IMG/VR virus record: IMGVR_UViG_3300032223_001446
Location: 1 to 20,205 of that record
Origin: a virus
Length of the DNA: 20,205 nt
Strand: one strand, 5' to 3'
The position numbers and the translations under genes were made by a program. A model generated the notes under the pieces. That model worked only from the letters and a program-made list of their open reading frames with translations. It did no database searches and was not told the DNA's origin. Within the stretch, counting starts at the first letter, position 1. Each line of letters begins with the position of its first letter. Shown piece after piece: positions 11,475-18,244 of the stretch.

Positions 11475-11549
11475 TGGTCCGGCGTGTAGGAATCGAACCC
11501 ACATTAGAGGAGTAGAAATCCTCGGTATTATCCATTATACTAACGCCAG
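11475..11549 (-). tRNA. tRNA-Arg (anticodon UCU)
   Basis: Cloverleaf on the minus strand: acceptor CTGGCGT with ACGCCGG, anticodon arm GAGGA-TTTCTAC-TCCTC (anticodon TCT), T arm GTGGG-TTCGATT-CCTAC, encoded ACCA end. The TAA stop of the upstream gene (11550-11552) immediately precedes its first base, so it is probably cut from an mRNA. Confidence 0.96.
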
Positions 11550-12287
11550 TTAGATTGAACCGCCCGGTCCATCTTTTGGTTTATCAACTTCAGTTTTACG
11601 CCATTCTGTAGTTGCAATAGGTTCACCAGTGTGTAATGCAGTCAAACTTTCCTCTTCACCAATATAACCTTTTAAGAATGTGTTAAATGATAAACTGATT
11701 CTTGTATCGGCACTTTGTGTTTGTTCTACCATATGTGTTAGATATGATGGAAATAAAACTAAATTACATGTACCAACAGAGAACCACCATGATTCTGAAT
11801 TAAATGGATTAAACTTTTGTGTAGGCAATGATATACGTTTATAACCACTCTTGTAGAAATAGATTTTATCTTTTTCTGGATCAGCATTAATATACAATAC
11901 ACCCGAAATATAACTGTTTGGATGCTCATGCTTATGATGATATTCACCTGGTTGTGTATAATTTAACCATGATTGTGTAATGTATGCTTCAACAGGCTTC
12001 ATTGGCGATTCAATTGAAGCCATAAAATGATCAACATGAAATTGTACAAATGCTTTCAAATCAGCCATCGCTGGTTCTTCTAACACATATCGATCTATAC
12101 TTGTAGTGTTGCCTGTGTTCTTTGTTACGTTTTGCGAACACTTTTGAACATATTCCACTTCTTTATCAGTATATTTGCGGGGTAACTTTGCAAATACTAC
12201 AGGCGTAGGAAACAATTGATTGACAACTGGATCAGGATATACTGTAATCGTGCTGTTCCTTTCAGTCTTTTGTTTTTTTGTTGACAT
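11550..12287 (-). CDS. 2OG-Fe(II) oxygenase-like protein
   Basis: Encodes 245 residues starting MSTKKQKTER; ATG 12287 with GAGGACGAAA upstream is preferred over an earlier in-frame start within the previous gene. The middle 'YHHKHEHPNSYISGVLYI' (about 116-133) and 'NLVLFPSYLTHMVEQT' with 'RISLSFN' (about 175-202) fit the double-stranded beta-helix of phage-type 2-oxoglutarate/iron oxygenases, giving histidines around 120-122, H185 and the co-substrate arginine R196. The substrate is unknown; such enzymes recur in T4-like environmental phages. The stop touches tRNA-Arg. Confidence 0.8.
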   Translation of the reverse strand: MSTKKQKTERNSTITVYPDPVVNQLFPTPVVFAKLPRKYTDKEVEYVQKCSQNVTKNTGNTTSIDRYVLEEPAMADLKAFVQFHVDHFMASIESPMKPVEAYITQSWLNYTQPGEYHHKHEHPNSYISGVLYINADPEKDKIYFYKSGYKRISLPTQKFNPFNSESWWFSVGTCNLVLFPSYLTHMVEQTQSADTRISLSFNTFLKGYIGEEESLTALHTGEPIATTEWRKTEVDKPKDGPGGSI

Positions 12288-12423
12288 TTTCGTCCTCATC
12301 CATTTCATCAAATATATCTTTTACAACTTCATCAATTATTTCTTGTGACCACATCTCTTCATTATCAAGAATAGGCATATCATACTTACTCGACATCCAA
12401 GGTTTACTCGTATTTGCTGCCAT
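12262..12423 (-). CDS. small acidic hypothetical protein
   Basis: Encodes 53 residues (MAANTSKPWMSSKYDMPIL...NVNKKTKD). ATG 12423 follows GGAG with seven bases spacing and overlaps the previous gene by 20 bases; ATG 12396 is an alternative. The middle is very acidic (DEVVKDIFDEMDEDE). It overlaps the start of the oxygenase gene. No family recognised. Confidence 0.66.
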   Translation of the reverse strand: MAANTSKPWMSSKYDMPILDNEEMWSQEIIDEVVKDIFDEMDEDENVNKKTKD

Positions 12424-12619
12424 GAAAATACTCCATTGCTTTTAGTTTTGCTTCTCCAATACTGGTGGCTACAACTTTTACAAATGCTTTACCACCAGAT
12501 ATACTCATGTCATACGGAACAATACCATCAAACTGAAAATCTTCTGGTATGTCAACTTGCACCTCGAACTCGGTAAGATTCTTAATGCGATTCATTACTG
12601 CATCAAACTCGGTCGTCAC
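12404..12619 (-). CDS. hypothetical protein
   Basis: Encodes 71 residues if it starts at GTG 12619 (MTTEFDAVMNRIKNLTEF), which has GGAGGTG six bases upstream; the upstream ATG codons overlap the peptidase more and lack a ribosome site. Central beta segment (FEVQVDIPEDFQFDGIVPY) and C-terminal helix (IGEAKLKAMEYF). No family recognised. Confidence 0.74.
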   Translation of the reverse strand: MTTEFDAVMNRIKNLTEFEVQVDIPEDFQFDGIVPYDMSISGGKAFVKVVATSIGEAKLKAMEYFHGSKYE

Positions 12620-13538
12620 AATCAGCACCTCCATACATTCCATGATACATTATTCGCTTCACTGTGTCAACTCTTTGAGCGGTACTCTTTGCTCCCATCA
12701 CAACTATTACCTGATGATGCATTTCACTTTTAATCGGTTGTTCAACTAGAATAGCTACACAAAATCCTGCTGGATTAGTAAAACCTGTTTTACTCAATAA
12801 TATAGAATCAAATTCATGCAACAGGACTCTGTTAGTATTACTTATCACAACAGGCCAATCTTTGCGTTTGACTTGGATCAAAATAGTTGCTTCTTTTTTG
12901 GTAGAAATGTGTCTGATCATTGGATAGTATGCTGCACCAACAACTAAATGTGATACATCTTCTGCTGTGCTTACGTTACCCATATTCAAACCCGTCGGAT
13001 CATTGAAGTGTGTATTCTTTAATCCCATCGATGCTGCACGAAGATTCATATCATTGATGAATTTCACACGACCACCAGGATAATCTGCTGCAATAGTTTC
13101 TGCTGCTGCATTATCTGATTTGATTAGCATCGCATGAAATAATTGCCCACGTGTGTATTCATGCTTAGGTAAACGTGAACCTTCTCTGCTGCTTAACTTT
13201 AATACTTTATCGGTGTCGGTAGAATAATCTAATGCAACAATTGCTGTCATTAGTTTGGTGATACTTGCTAAACCACGAACCTTATCAACATTCTGCCCCT
13301 TGATAATAGCATCTTGTTCTAAATCAACGTGAATGTATGACATGCCATGCGTTTCAATAACACGCTGAACACGTGAATGTTTATGTGTATGACGAATTGG
13401 TTTTGCTTCTGCTGATTGTACAACCAATATGCATAATAAAATAACACAGACCAACATTTCAACAACGGTCATTTGTTTTGCATTGTACCAATTCTCTATC
13501 GCATATTGGATGTCTAATAGTTTGTTTTTTATGCTCAT
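12603..13538 (-). CDS. S11-family D-alanyl-D-alanine carboxypeptidase/endopeptidase
   Basis: Encodes 311 residues. The three motifs of penicillin-binding S11 peptidases are intact: SxxK (S92-I-T-K95), SxN (S141-D-N143) and KTG (K250-T-G252). A hydrophobic segment at about 25-42 ends in QSAEA and serves as signal peptide or anchor, placing the enzyme in the periplasm, where it would trim peptidoglycan peptides (PbpG/DacA-like). The first 24 residues precede the signal, so translation may start at M23. It is far from typical lysis genes, so cell-wall modification during infection is as likely as lysis. Confidence 0.9.
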   Translation of the reverse strand: MSIKNKLLDIQYAIENWYNAKQMTVVEMLVCVILLCILVVQSAEAKPIRHTHKHSRVQRVIETHGMSYIHVDLEQDAIIKGQNVDKVRGLASITKLMTAIVALDYSTDTDKVLKLSSREGSRLPKHEYTRGQLFHAMLIKSDNAAAETIAADYPGGRVKFINDMNLRAASMGLKNTHFNDPTGLNMGNVSTAEDVSHLVVGAAYYPMIRHISTKKEATILIQVKRKDWPVVISNTNRVLLHEFDSILLSKTGFTNPAGFCVAILVEQPIKSEMHHQVIVVMGAKSTAQRVDTVKRIMYHGMYGGADCDDRV

Positions 13539-13539
13539 G

Positions 13540-13749
13540 TTATTTCATAAATTCTTTAATCATTTTTTCATAGCCTTCACATAACTCCTCATAATAATCT
13601 ACCTCATAGTATGTTTCTAAAAGTTCTTGCCTTATTTCTTCTAGCACCATACACAAGGTTTTAAATTGTTTTACATGAGTAAAAAACTCTATTGCGGCAT
13701 CTATTTTTTCGATGATAGTTAGTTCATCTTCTTCTGGAATGTGTGACAT
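13540..13749 (-). CDS. helical acidic hypothetical protein
   Basis: Encodes 69 residues (MSHIPEEDELTIIEKIDAAI...MIKEFMK), almost entirely helical with a coiled-coil-like, tyrosine- and glutamate-rich second half. No ribosome site is visible; the ATG comes only three bases after the -10 box of the promoter at 13753-13781. Expression may therefore be leaderless or come from upstream transcripts. No family recognised. Confidence 0.68.
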   Translation of the reverse strand: MSHIPEEDELTIIEKIDAAIEFFTHVKQFKTLCMVLEEIRQELLETYYEVDYYEELCEGYEKMIKEFMK

Positions 13750-13752
13750 TTT

Positions 13753-13781
13753 ATTATATGTTATATAAATTTGTTTGTCAA
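13753..13781 (-). promoter_or_regulatory. sigma70-type promoter abutting a start codon
   Basis: Minus strand TTGACA (13781-13776), 17-nt spacer, TATAAT (13758-13753). The ATG of the 13540-13749 gene starts at 13749. It lies directly after the stop of the 13783 gene and would drive the peptidase, oxygenase and tRNA-Arg operon. It is the only such promoter seen in the right half. Confidence 0.78.
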
Positions 13782-13782
13782 G

Positions 13783-14097
13783 CTACCATTTTTCAGCACG
13801 ATTCCATGTATAATCAAAATCGGCTGAGTAATCGGTAACATCGGGTATTCCTACCGCATAATCATCTACACCAATTTCTTCCCAATTTTCACCTTTGTTT
13901 AATGCTGTTGTTATACGTGATGACTTCTCACGTGTCGCAGCACCTTCTGGTGTCTGATGATACTCGGTAAGTTTTTGTGAACGAATTGCCTTGTCTGCTT
14001 CAGTATGAACACGAATATTGCCACATGAACGTGAACAATATGGTCCACGTTTACTGTGTGTTACTTTGCATGTCGGGCAAGTCTTTTGAATTGGCAT
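13783..14097 (-). CDS. zinc-finger protein
   Basis: Encodes 104 residues. The N-terminus 'KTCPTCKVTHSKRGPYCSRSCGN' region has two CxxC-type pairs (C7/C10 and C21/C25), a zinc finger of the type found beside homing nucleases and in phage DNA-binding proteins. The remainder is polar, with 'TALNKGENWEEIGVDDY' and a tryptophan-rich end. It overlaps the 3' end of the gmhA gene by 47 bases. Function unknown. Confidence 0.76.
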   Translation of the reverse strand: MPIQKTCPTCKVTHSKRGPYCSRSCGNIRVHTEADKAIRSQKLTEYHQTPEGAATREKSSRITTALNKGENWEEIGVDDYAVGIPDVTDYSADFDYTWNRAEKW

Positions 14098-14701
14098 TGT
14101 TTAAATCTTCCATCTTATGTTCTATGTATTCGCATAATAGATGACCTAAAATCAAATGCCCCTCTTGAATTTGTGGAGTTCTTGTTGATGGCACTGCAAT
14201 ATAATAATGTGCATACTCTTGCATGTATCTTGTTTTCATACCAGTGAATGCAATATTAACGCAACCTAAAGTTTTTCCAATCTTCATGGCTTCAATAATA
14301 TTTTCAGATGTTCCTGAAGTTGAAAGATAGATTGCTACATCTCCACGTTGTGCTATTGCTGATAGTTGACGAGAGAATATTTCTTTAAAGTTATAATCAT
14401 TACCAATCGCAGTGATTGCTGATGTATCTGTAGTCAATGACATCGCAGCATATGGTCTGCTTTGTGACATAAAATGCCCCACCAATTCTGCTGATAGATG
14501 CTGTGCTTCTGCTGCTGATCCACCATTACCCATGAAAATTATTTTGTTACCACGCTGTAATGCTTGATAACATGCTTGTGCAGCATTTCGTGTTTCGTCT
14601 AATGGTGCAGGTATTTTATGTGATGCAAATGTTTGTTCTTTATTCAAAAACAAATCGGATAGCATACGCTGAGTATTAATCAGTTTGTCCACGATATTCA
14701 T
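14051..14701 (-). CDS. gmhA: phosphoheptose isomerase
   Basis: Encodes 216 residues, a single SIS domain. 'FMGNGGSAAEAQHLSAELVG' (57-76) and 'STSGTSENI' (127-135) bind the sugar phosphate; H68, E72, Q179 and H187 occupy the zinc-site positions of bacterial GmhA. It converts sedoheptulose 7-phosphate to D-glycero-manno-heptose 7-phosphate, the first step to LPS core heptose. The C-terminal tail (NNANSKDLPDMQSNTQ) extends beyond the domain and overlaps the zinc-finger gene. The ATG follows AGGAATTATT. The phage may use it to alter LPS or sugar-phosphate pools. Confidence 0.9.
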   Translation of the reverse strand: MNIVDKLINTQRMLSDLFLNKEQTFASHKIPAPLDETRNAAQACYQALQRGNKIIFMGNGGSAAEAQHLSAELVGHFMSQSRPYAAMSLTTDTSAITAIGNDYNFKEIFSRQLSAIAQRGDVAIYLSTSGTSENIIEAMKIGKTLGCVNIAFTGMKTRYMQEYAHYYIAVPSTRTPQIQEGHLILGHLLCEYIEHKMEDLNNANSKDLPDMQSNTQ

Positions 14702-14709
14702 AATAATTC

Positions 14710-14970
14710 CTAAGCTGATTCGAATGTATGTTGTGCGTTACATGTGGTAATGAAATTGATAAATGCTACTGCTTCACTTTCATCTTCATAATAACGTATA
14801 ATAGTTTGTGCGGTATATTTGGAAACGATCATTAACAAAATGTAGTGATCACGATAGGTGGAGAATTTAATCCACCACCCATTGCGACTCACTGGTTGCC
14901 AGAATTTAGATTTAGATTCTATTTCAAGCCTTAGTTTTTGTTGACTCACTTTTGACGATTTTCTTTGCAT
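14710..14970 (-). CDS. hypothetical protein
   Basis: Encodes about 86 residues from ATG 14970 (MQRKSSKVSQQ). The reading frame is open further upstream but there it only overlaps the phasin gene. The conserved-looking core is 'FWQPVSRNGWWIKFSTYRDHYILLMIVSKYTAQTIIRYYEDE', beta-rich and aromatic. The start is uncertain (GTG 14949 is another choice). No family named. Confidence 0.68.
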   Translation of the reverse strand: MQRKSSKVSQQKLRLEIESKSKFWQPVSRNGWWIKFSTYRDHYILLMIVSKYTAQTIIRYYEDESEAVAFINFITTCNAQHTFESA

Positions 14971-15172
14971 CTTCAGCCACATTCTGGTTAAAAGTTGAAA
15001 CCTTCTTTGTGTATGTAGTAAACTGATTATCTGTGATGCTGTCAAAATAGGCAATCGTGCTATCAAAGAACTGTTTATTAAAATCGATTGTCTTCACTGC
15101 TGCTTCCTCCGCTTTGCGACTAAGATCATTAAAAGTATAAAATACTGGGAATTGTGGTTGGTTTAAAAACAT
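14924..15172 (-). CDS. phasin-like protein
   Basis: Encodes 82 residues (MFLNQPQFPVFYTFNDLSRK...). The amphipathic helical sequence 'AEEAAVKTIDFNKQFFDSTIAYFDSITDN' resembles phasins, which coat polyhydroxyalkanoate granules in Betaproteobacteria, but at 82 residues it is shorter than the usual 100-190. The C-terminus is lysine rich (KKIVKSESTKTKA). The ATG follows AAAGGAAATTACA. If real, it would be a host-derived carbon-storage gene; a general helical protein remains possible. Confidence 0.62.
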   Translation of the reverse strand: MFLNQPQFPVFYTFNDLSRKAEEAAVKTIDFNKQFFDSTIAYFDSITDNQFTTYTKKVSTFNQNVAEDAKKIVKSESTKTKA

Positions 15173-15309
15173 TGTAATTTCCTTTTGTAGTTGAATTCAT
15201 TAATTAACATGTCCACGTCCGCTGCTGTCTTTGGATTATGTGACGAAATATATTGTTCTATTTCGTTTATTTGTGGTCTTGTGAACCATTCTATCATCTT
15301 TTTAATCAT
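15163..15309 (-). CDS. small hypothetical protein with masked ribosome site
   Basis: Encodes 48 residues (MIKKMIEWFTRPQINEIEQY...KRKLQCF). A strong ribosome site (AGGAGG, eight bases before ATG 15309) lies in the 3' arm of a hairpin at 15319-15346. The 3' end overlaps the phasin start. 'RPQI.EIEQYI...NPKTAADV' looks like a conserved small phage protein, function unknown. Confidence 0.72.
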   Translation of the reverse strand: MIKKMIEWFTRPQINEIEQYISSHNPKTAADVDMLINEFNYKRKLQCF

Positions 15310-15318
15310 TGTGCAACC

Positions 15319-15346
15319 CTCCTATACAAATATGTATGCATAGGAG
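15319..15346 (-). promoter_or_regulatory. hairpin sequestering a ribosome binding site
   Basis: Minus strand CTCCTAT...ATAGGAG forms a 7-bp stem, extendable by GTAT/ATAC pairs with a two-base bulge, around an AT-rich loop. The 3' arm contains the AGGAG of the 15163-15309 gene, so translation could be controlled by opening of the stem. Confidence 0.6.
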
Positions 15347-15373
15347 AGTCATTTTATGCTGCAACTGCACATT

Positions 15374-15790
15374 TTATTTAGTGATATCTGACATTTGGAT
15401 ATTAGTCAAATGCGCTCGGCGTATCTTGCATTGGCACCAATCATTATAATAGATGGGAGATATTAATGCATCTCGTTTGAATATTTCCGAAGTCTCATAG
15501 TATGAACATTCCGATTTAGTCTTACAAAGGTGAAGGATAGTTCTTACGAACTTATCCTCACCTAAGATTGAGACATCTTCTTTGAGTGTTTCATTGGAAC
15601 CGTAATAAGTTTGCCAGTCGGAAGGTTTTCGGATTTTTTTTCTTTTACCGTTGACTTGCTTGTAGCCAGCTTGTGTAAAGTATTTGCGTCCAATATATTT
15701 TCGTCCTGTAATTGTGTTTTCGATGAGGTACACAAAACCAAAATATGTACCATCATCGATGTATTCACTGTCACATAATAACCATTTCAT
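15374..15790 (-). CDS. GIY-YIG-type nuclease (Seg-like)
   Basis: Encodes 138 residues. 'GFVYLIENTITGRKYIGRKYF' region (18-38) is the GIY-YIG-type first strand pair (VYL...KYIGRK), followed by 'DWQTYYGSNETLKEDVSILG' and 'HLCKTKSECSYYETSEIF', as in phage Seg-type endonucleases. The canonical N-terminal GIY is altered to FVY. It may be a homing endonuclease or a phage DNA-processing enzyme. ATGA overlap with the zinc-ribbon gene. Confidence 0.8.
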   Translation of the reverse strand: MKWLLCDSEYIDDGTYFGFVYLIENTITGRKYIGRKYFTQAGYKQVNGKRKKIRKPSDWQTYYGSNETLKEDVSILGEDKFVRTILHLCKTKSECSYYETSEIFKRDALISPIYYNDWCQCKIRRAHLTNIQMSDITK

Positions 15791-15948
15791 AGCGGTTCGT
15801 CATCATCCTCATTAAAATCTTCTTCATTCAAAATCAAATACTCTCCACAGAATGGGCAATGTGTAGGGTCTGATTCTGTATTCATTTCATTGTAAGAAAT
15901 GGTGAACTTTGAACTACATGCTGAACATTCATGCTTGAGATTAATCAT
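15787..15948 (-). CDS. zinc-ribbon protein
   Basis: Encodes 53 residues from ATG 15948 (MINLKHECSACSSKFTI...). CSAC and CPFC pairs form a zinc ribbon; the tail is acidic (NEEDFNEDDDEPL). This layout (short ribbon plus acidic tail) is common in T4-like phages. A longer frame upstream overlaps the nuclease gene and is not used. Target unknown. Confidence 0.78.
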   Translation of the reverse strand: MINLKHECSACSSKFTISYNEMNTESDPTHCPFCGEYLILNEEDFNEDDDEPL

Positions 15949-16759
15949 CTTTACCACACTTTGCTTTTTTAGATTTACCCAATGCACCCAAATCTGCTAC
16001 CCATATTTTTGGCTTTGCATTCTTATCTACACCTTTTGGTACAGGAAATGTAATGCCTGTGCGTTTCTCAACTTCTGCAATCGATACTTGACCCAATGCA
16101 ATATCAGTTGGTTGTGATTCTTTATGCTCGTAGATAAATGCTAGAGCTTCGTTTGTTTGTGTGTCGATAACAATCTTAAACAACGCAGTTGGTACAACCA
16201 CGTTACTTTTACCAATCTTTTTAGCCGTAGCAGTGTCATAGATGTCTCCTGGAATTACGATGAGTTTATGATTACGCTGTACTGCCCATGCACGGACAGT
16301 TGATTCTAATTGTTTCCACACACCACGATTTAGATTAGGCAATTGTGGTGACATGTTCGACATGAGAAAAGATTCCCATTCAACTTGTGTATTATATGAT
16401 TGGTCACCATCAGGTACGATATGCCCTTGATCGTAACCGGTGCCAGCATAATCGGTTGGTGAAGATTTCTTACCCAATGGCAACGAATTGTCTGCAACGA
16501 ATGCGTTAGTACGTGCTACACATCCAAGACCAGTTGTCGCATCAATAGAATACGATGACCATACTGGAATCTTTGCTTGATTGTCATGCATAGTCACATA
16601 ACCATTACGGCAAATAACTGTTGCATCTGCTTTGCTAACTGTGGGTAAACCATATGGTGCATGAACTGCACATTTATCAATAGATAGTGGTGCTTGTTGA
16701 TCCCATGCAAACGCATATTGTGCTACAAATAATAGAACTAAACTAATAATTTTTTTCAT
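15941..16759 (-). CDS. secreted DNA/RNA non-specific endonuclease
   Basis: Encodes 272 residues. Signal peptide MKKIISLVLLFVAQYAFA, then a NUC1/Serratia-nuclease domain with 'GYDQGHIVPDGD' (catalytic H113), 'FLMSNMSPQ' and 'NLNRGVWKQLE' (metal-binding N144, E152). The usual DRGH reads DQGH here. The enzyme would cut nucleic acid in the periplasm, where it could destroy DNA of competing phages or scavenge nucleotides. The ATG follows AAGGATTCAGT with an ATGA overlap. Confidence 0.88.
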   Translation of the reverse strand: MKKIISLVLLFVAQYAFAWDQQAPLSIDKCAVHAPYGLPTVSKADATVICRNGYVTMHDNQAKIPVWSSYSIDATTGLGCVARTNAFVADNSLPLGKKSSPTDYAGTGYDQGHIVPDGDQSYNTQVEWESFLMSNMSPQLPNLNRGVWKQLESTVRAWAVQRNHKLIVIPGDIYDTATAKKIGKSNVVVPTALFKIVIDTQTNEALAFIYEHKESQPTDIALGQVSIAEVEKRTGITFPVPKGVDKNAKPKIWVADLGALGKSKKAKCGKDD

Positions 16760-17223
16760 ACTGAATCCTTACATATTTGGTTGTATACATCATTTCTTGC
16801 AGTGAATGGTGTCAGCAACTCGACTGTATATGCTCCATATTCATGTGATGCTTTGAATATTAAATTCTCATTCACATCAACATACCACTCGAACAAAATA
16901 TACAGGTTTGCTTCATTACAATTCATAACTCCGTATGTATATATCTTGCTTACTTCCATCTTGATTGCTTCACTATAGTACGGTTTCTTGTATATGGTAG
17001 CAGCATGAAATTCATACATGGGTTGATTTGGATTTTTGAATATGCCTTTTTCTAGGTATAGTAACCAATCGGCCCTCTCTGCTCCGAGAACCCATTCTTG
17101 CTGTACAAAAGGAATTTTAACTACGCCGTTTTGTAATTCTACAAAAGGTAAACGATATGATTCTGATGCCTGTGCTGCAACTGCTATAAATGCTGCTACA
17201 ACTAAAAAGAATAGGCGTTTCAT
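16756..17223 (-). CDS. secreted protein, possible surface-adhesin E type
   Basis: Encodes 155 residues. Signal peptide MKRLFFLVVAAFIAVAAQA followed by a beta-rich domain with two cysteines (VMNCNEAN and NQICKDSV). Spacing and composition resemble surface-adhesin protein E-like proteins of Betaproteobacteria, but the similarity is weak. The ATG follows GGGAGTAATTCC. It is coupled to the secreted nuclease, so the two may act together in the periplasm; an inhibitor or partner role is speculation. Confidence 0.68.
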   Translation of the reverse strand: MKRLFFLVVAAFIAVAAQASESYRLPFVELQNGVVKIPFVQQEWVLGAERADWLLYLEKGIFKNPNQPMYEFHAATIYKKPYYSEAIKMEVSKIYTYGVMNCNEANLYILFEWYVDVNENLIFKASHEYGAYTVELLTPFTARNDVYNQICKDSV

Positions 17224-17248
17224 GGAATTACTCCCTCTAAACGCCTAT

Positions 17249-18244
17249 TTAGATAATGTCTACTAAATTATCTCTAAAGATAGACCAGCACTGTTCCCAT
17301 GTCCAGATGCTTGATGCCTGTTTAACTAATTTACGGTCCATCTGAAGGCAGACCATAATTGCTTTGTGTAGATTTTCATGCATATAACCGGTATATTCAT
17401 CAATCACGTCCAATGGTCCATCTACTGGATATGCTGCCACTGGTGTGCCTAAACTCATTGCCTCAATCATCACAATACCAAACGTATCTGATTTGCTTGG
17501 AAAACAAAATACATCGGCACGTGCATAACTATTGGCCAACTCTGAATCTTGCTGATAACCCAAAAACTTTACCTTAGGATATTTTTCTTCTAATTTCTTT
17601 CTATATGGACCATCACCAACAATCTCAATATCATAGGTGTCCTGCATCACGCACAATGCATCCAGATTCTTTTCTTTCGATACTCTACCAACATACAATA
17701 CAATAGGTCTTTCGCCATAATCATATCGTTTGGTCTGCTTTAGTTTTTCTCTATCAACACCTCTGGTCCATGTGACCATCGGACCACTGAATTCTTTACT
17801 TTCCAATTCTTTCTTCATTGATCTTGTATTGACCAATAATTTACCTGAATGCTTATGAAACCAACGAAGATATGCCCATGTAATAGGCATAGGAATATGG
17901 TAGATTGCTTTTAAAAACTCAGGAAATTTAGTATGGTAAGAAGTATTGTAACGATAACCCCGTTTGTCAAGATAAAGTCTAGCAAACAAACCAAGAGGAC
18001 CCTCGGTGGCGATGTGTATATAATCCGGAGATATCTCTTCAATCTTCTTGCCAATGCCCCACGGAAGGGCAAGTTTAACTTCAGAGTAGCCTGGGCAACT
18101 AAAATTGAAGAACTGAAGGGGAGTAAGGTATACACTATTATAACCATCCACAAGCGCATGTTCTTCCATGCTTTTGAACGTAACCACGACACCGTTAATT
18201 TGGTCTGGAACATTGTCTGTTATTATTAAGATTTTCTTTGACAT
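17249..18244 (-). CDS. GT4 glycosyltransferase, Agt-like (diacylglycerol glycosyltransferase)
   Basis: Encodes 331 residues, complete GT-B fold. N-terminal domain: 'ILIITDNVPDQINGVVVTF', 'PDYIHIATEGPLGLFARLY', 'YNTSYHTKFPEF'. C-terminal domain: 'IVLYVGRVSKEKNL', 'IVGDGPYRKKLE', 'SDTFGIVMIEAMSLGTPVAA', 'PVDGPLDVI'. These are the hallmarks of Agt-type enzymes that transfer glucose or glucuronate to diacylglycerol; the EX7E motif begins with D, as I recall for that group. It follows a PlcP-like phosphoesterase, the partner that makes diacylglycerol. Another sugar acceptor (LPS, teichoic-type) cannot be excluded. Confidence 0.85.
   Translation of the reverse strand: MSKKILIITDNVPDQINGVVVTFKSMEEHALVDGYNSVYLTPLQFFNFSCPGYSEVKLALPWGIGKKIEEISPDYIHIATEGPLGLFARLYLDKRGYRYNTSYHTKFPEFLKAIYHIPMPITWAYLRWFHKHSGKLLVNTRSMKKELESKEFSGPMVTWTRGVDREKLKQTKRYDYGERPIVLYVGRVSKEKNLDALCVMQDTYDIEIVGDGPYRKKLEEKYPKVKFLGYQQDSELANSYARADVFCFPSKSDTFGIVMIEAMSLGTPVAAYPVDGPLDVIDEYTGYMHENLHKAIMVCLQMDRKLVKQASSIWTWEQCWSIFRDNLVDII

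Noticed and set aside
17933-18229. Plus-strand frame opposite the glycosyltransferase gene
   Set aside because: The opposite strand encodes an intact, motif-rich glycosyltransferase; this is a shadow.
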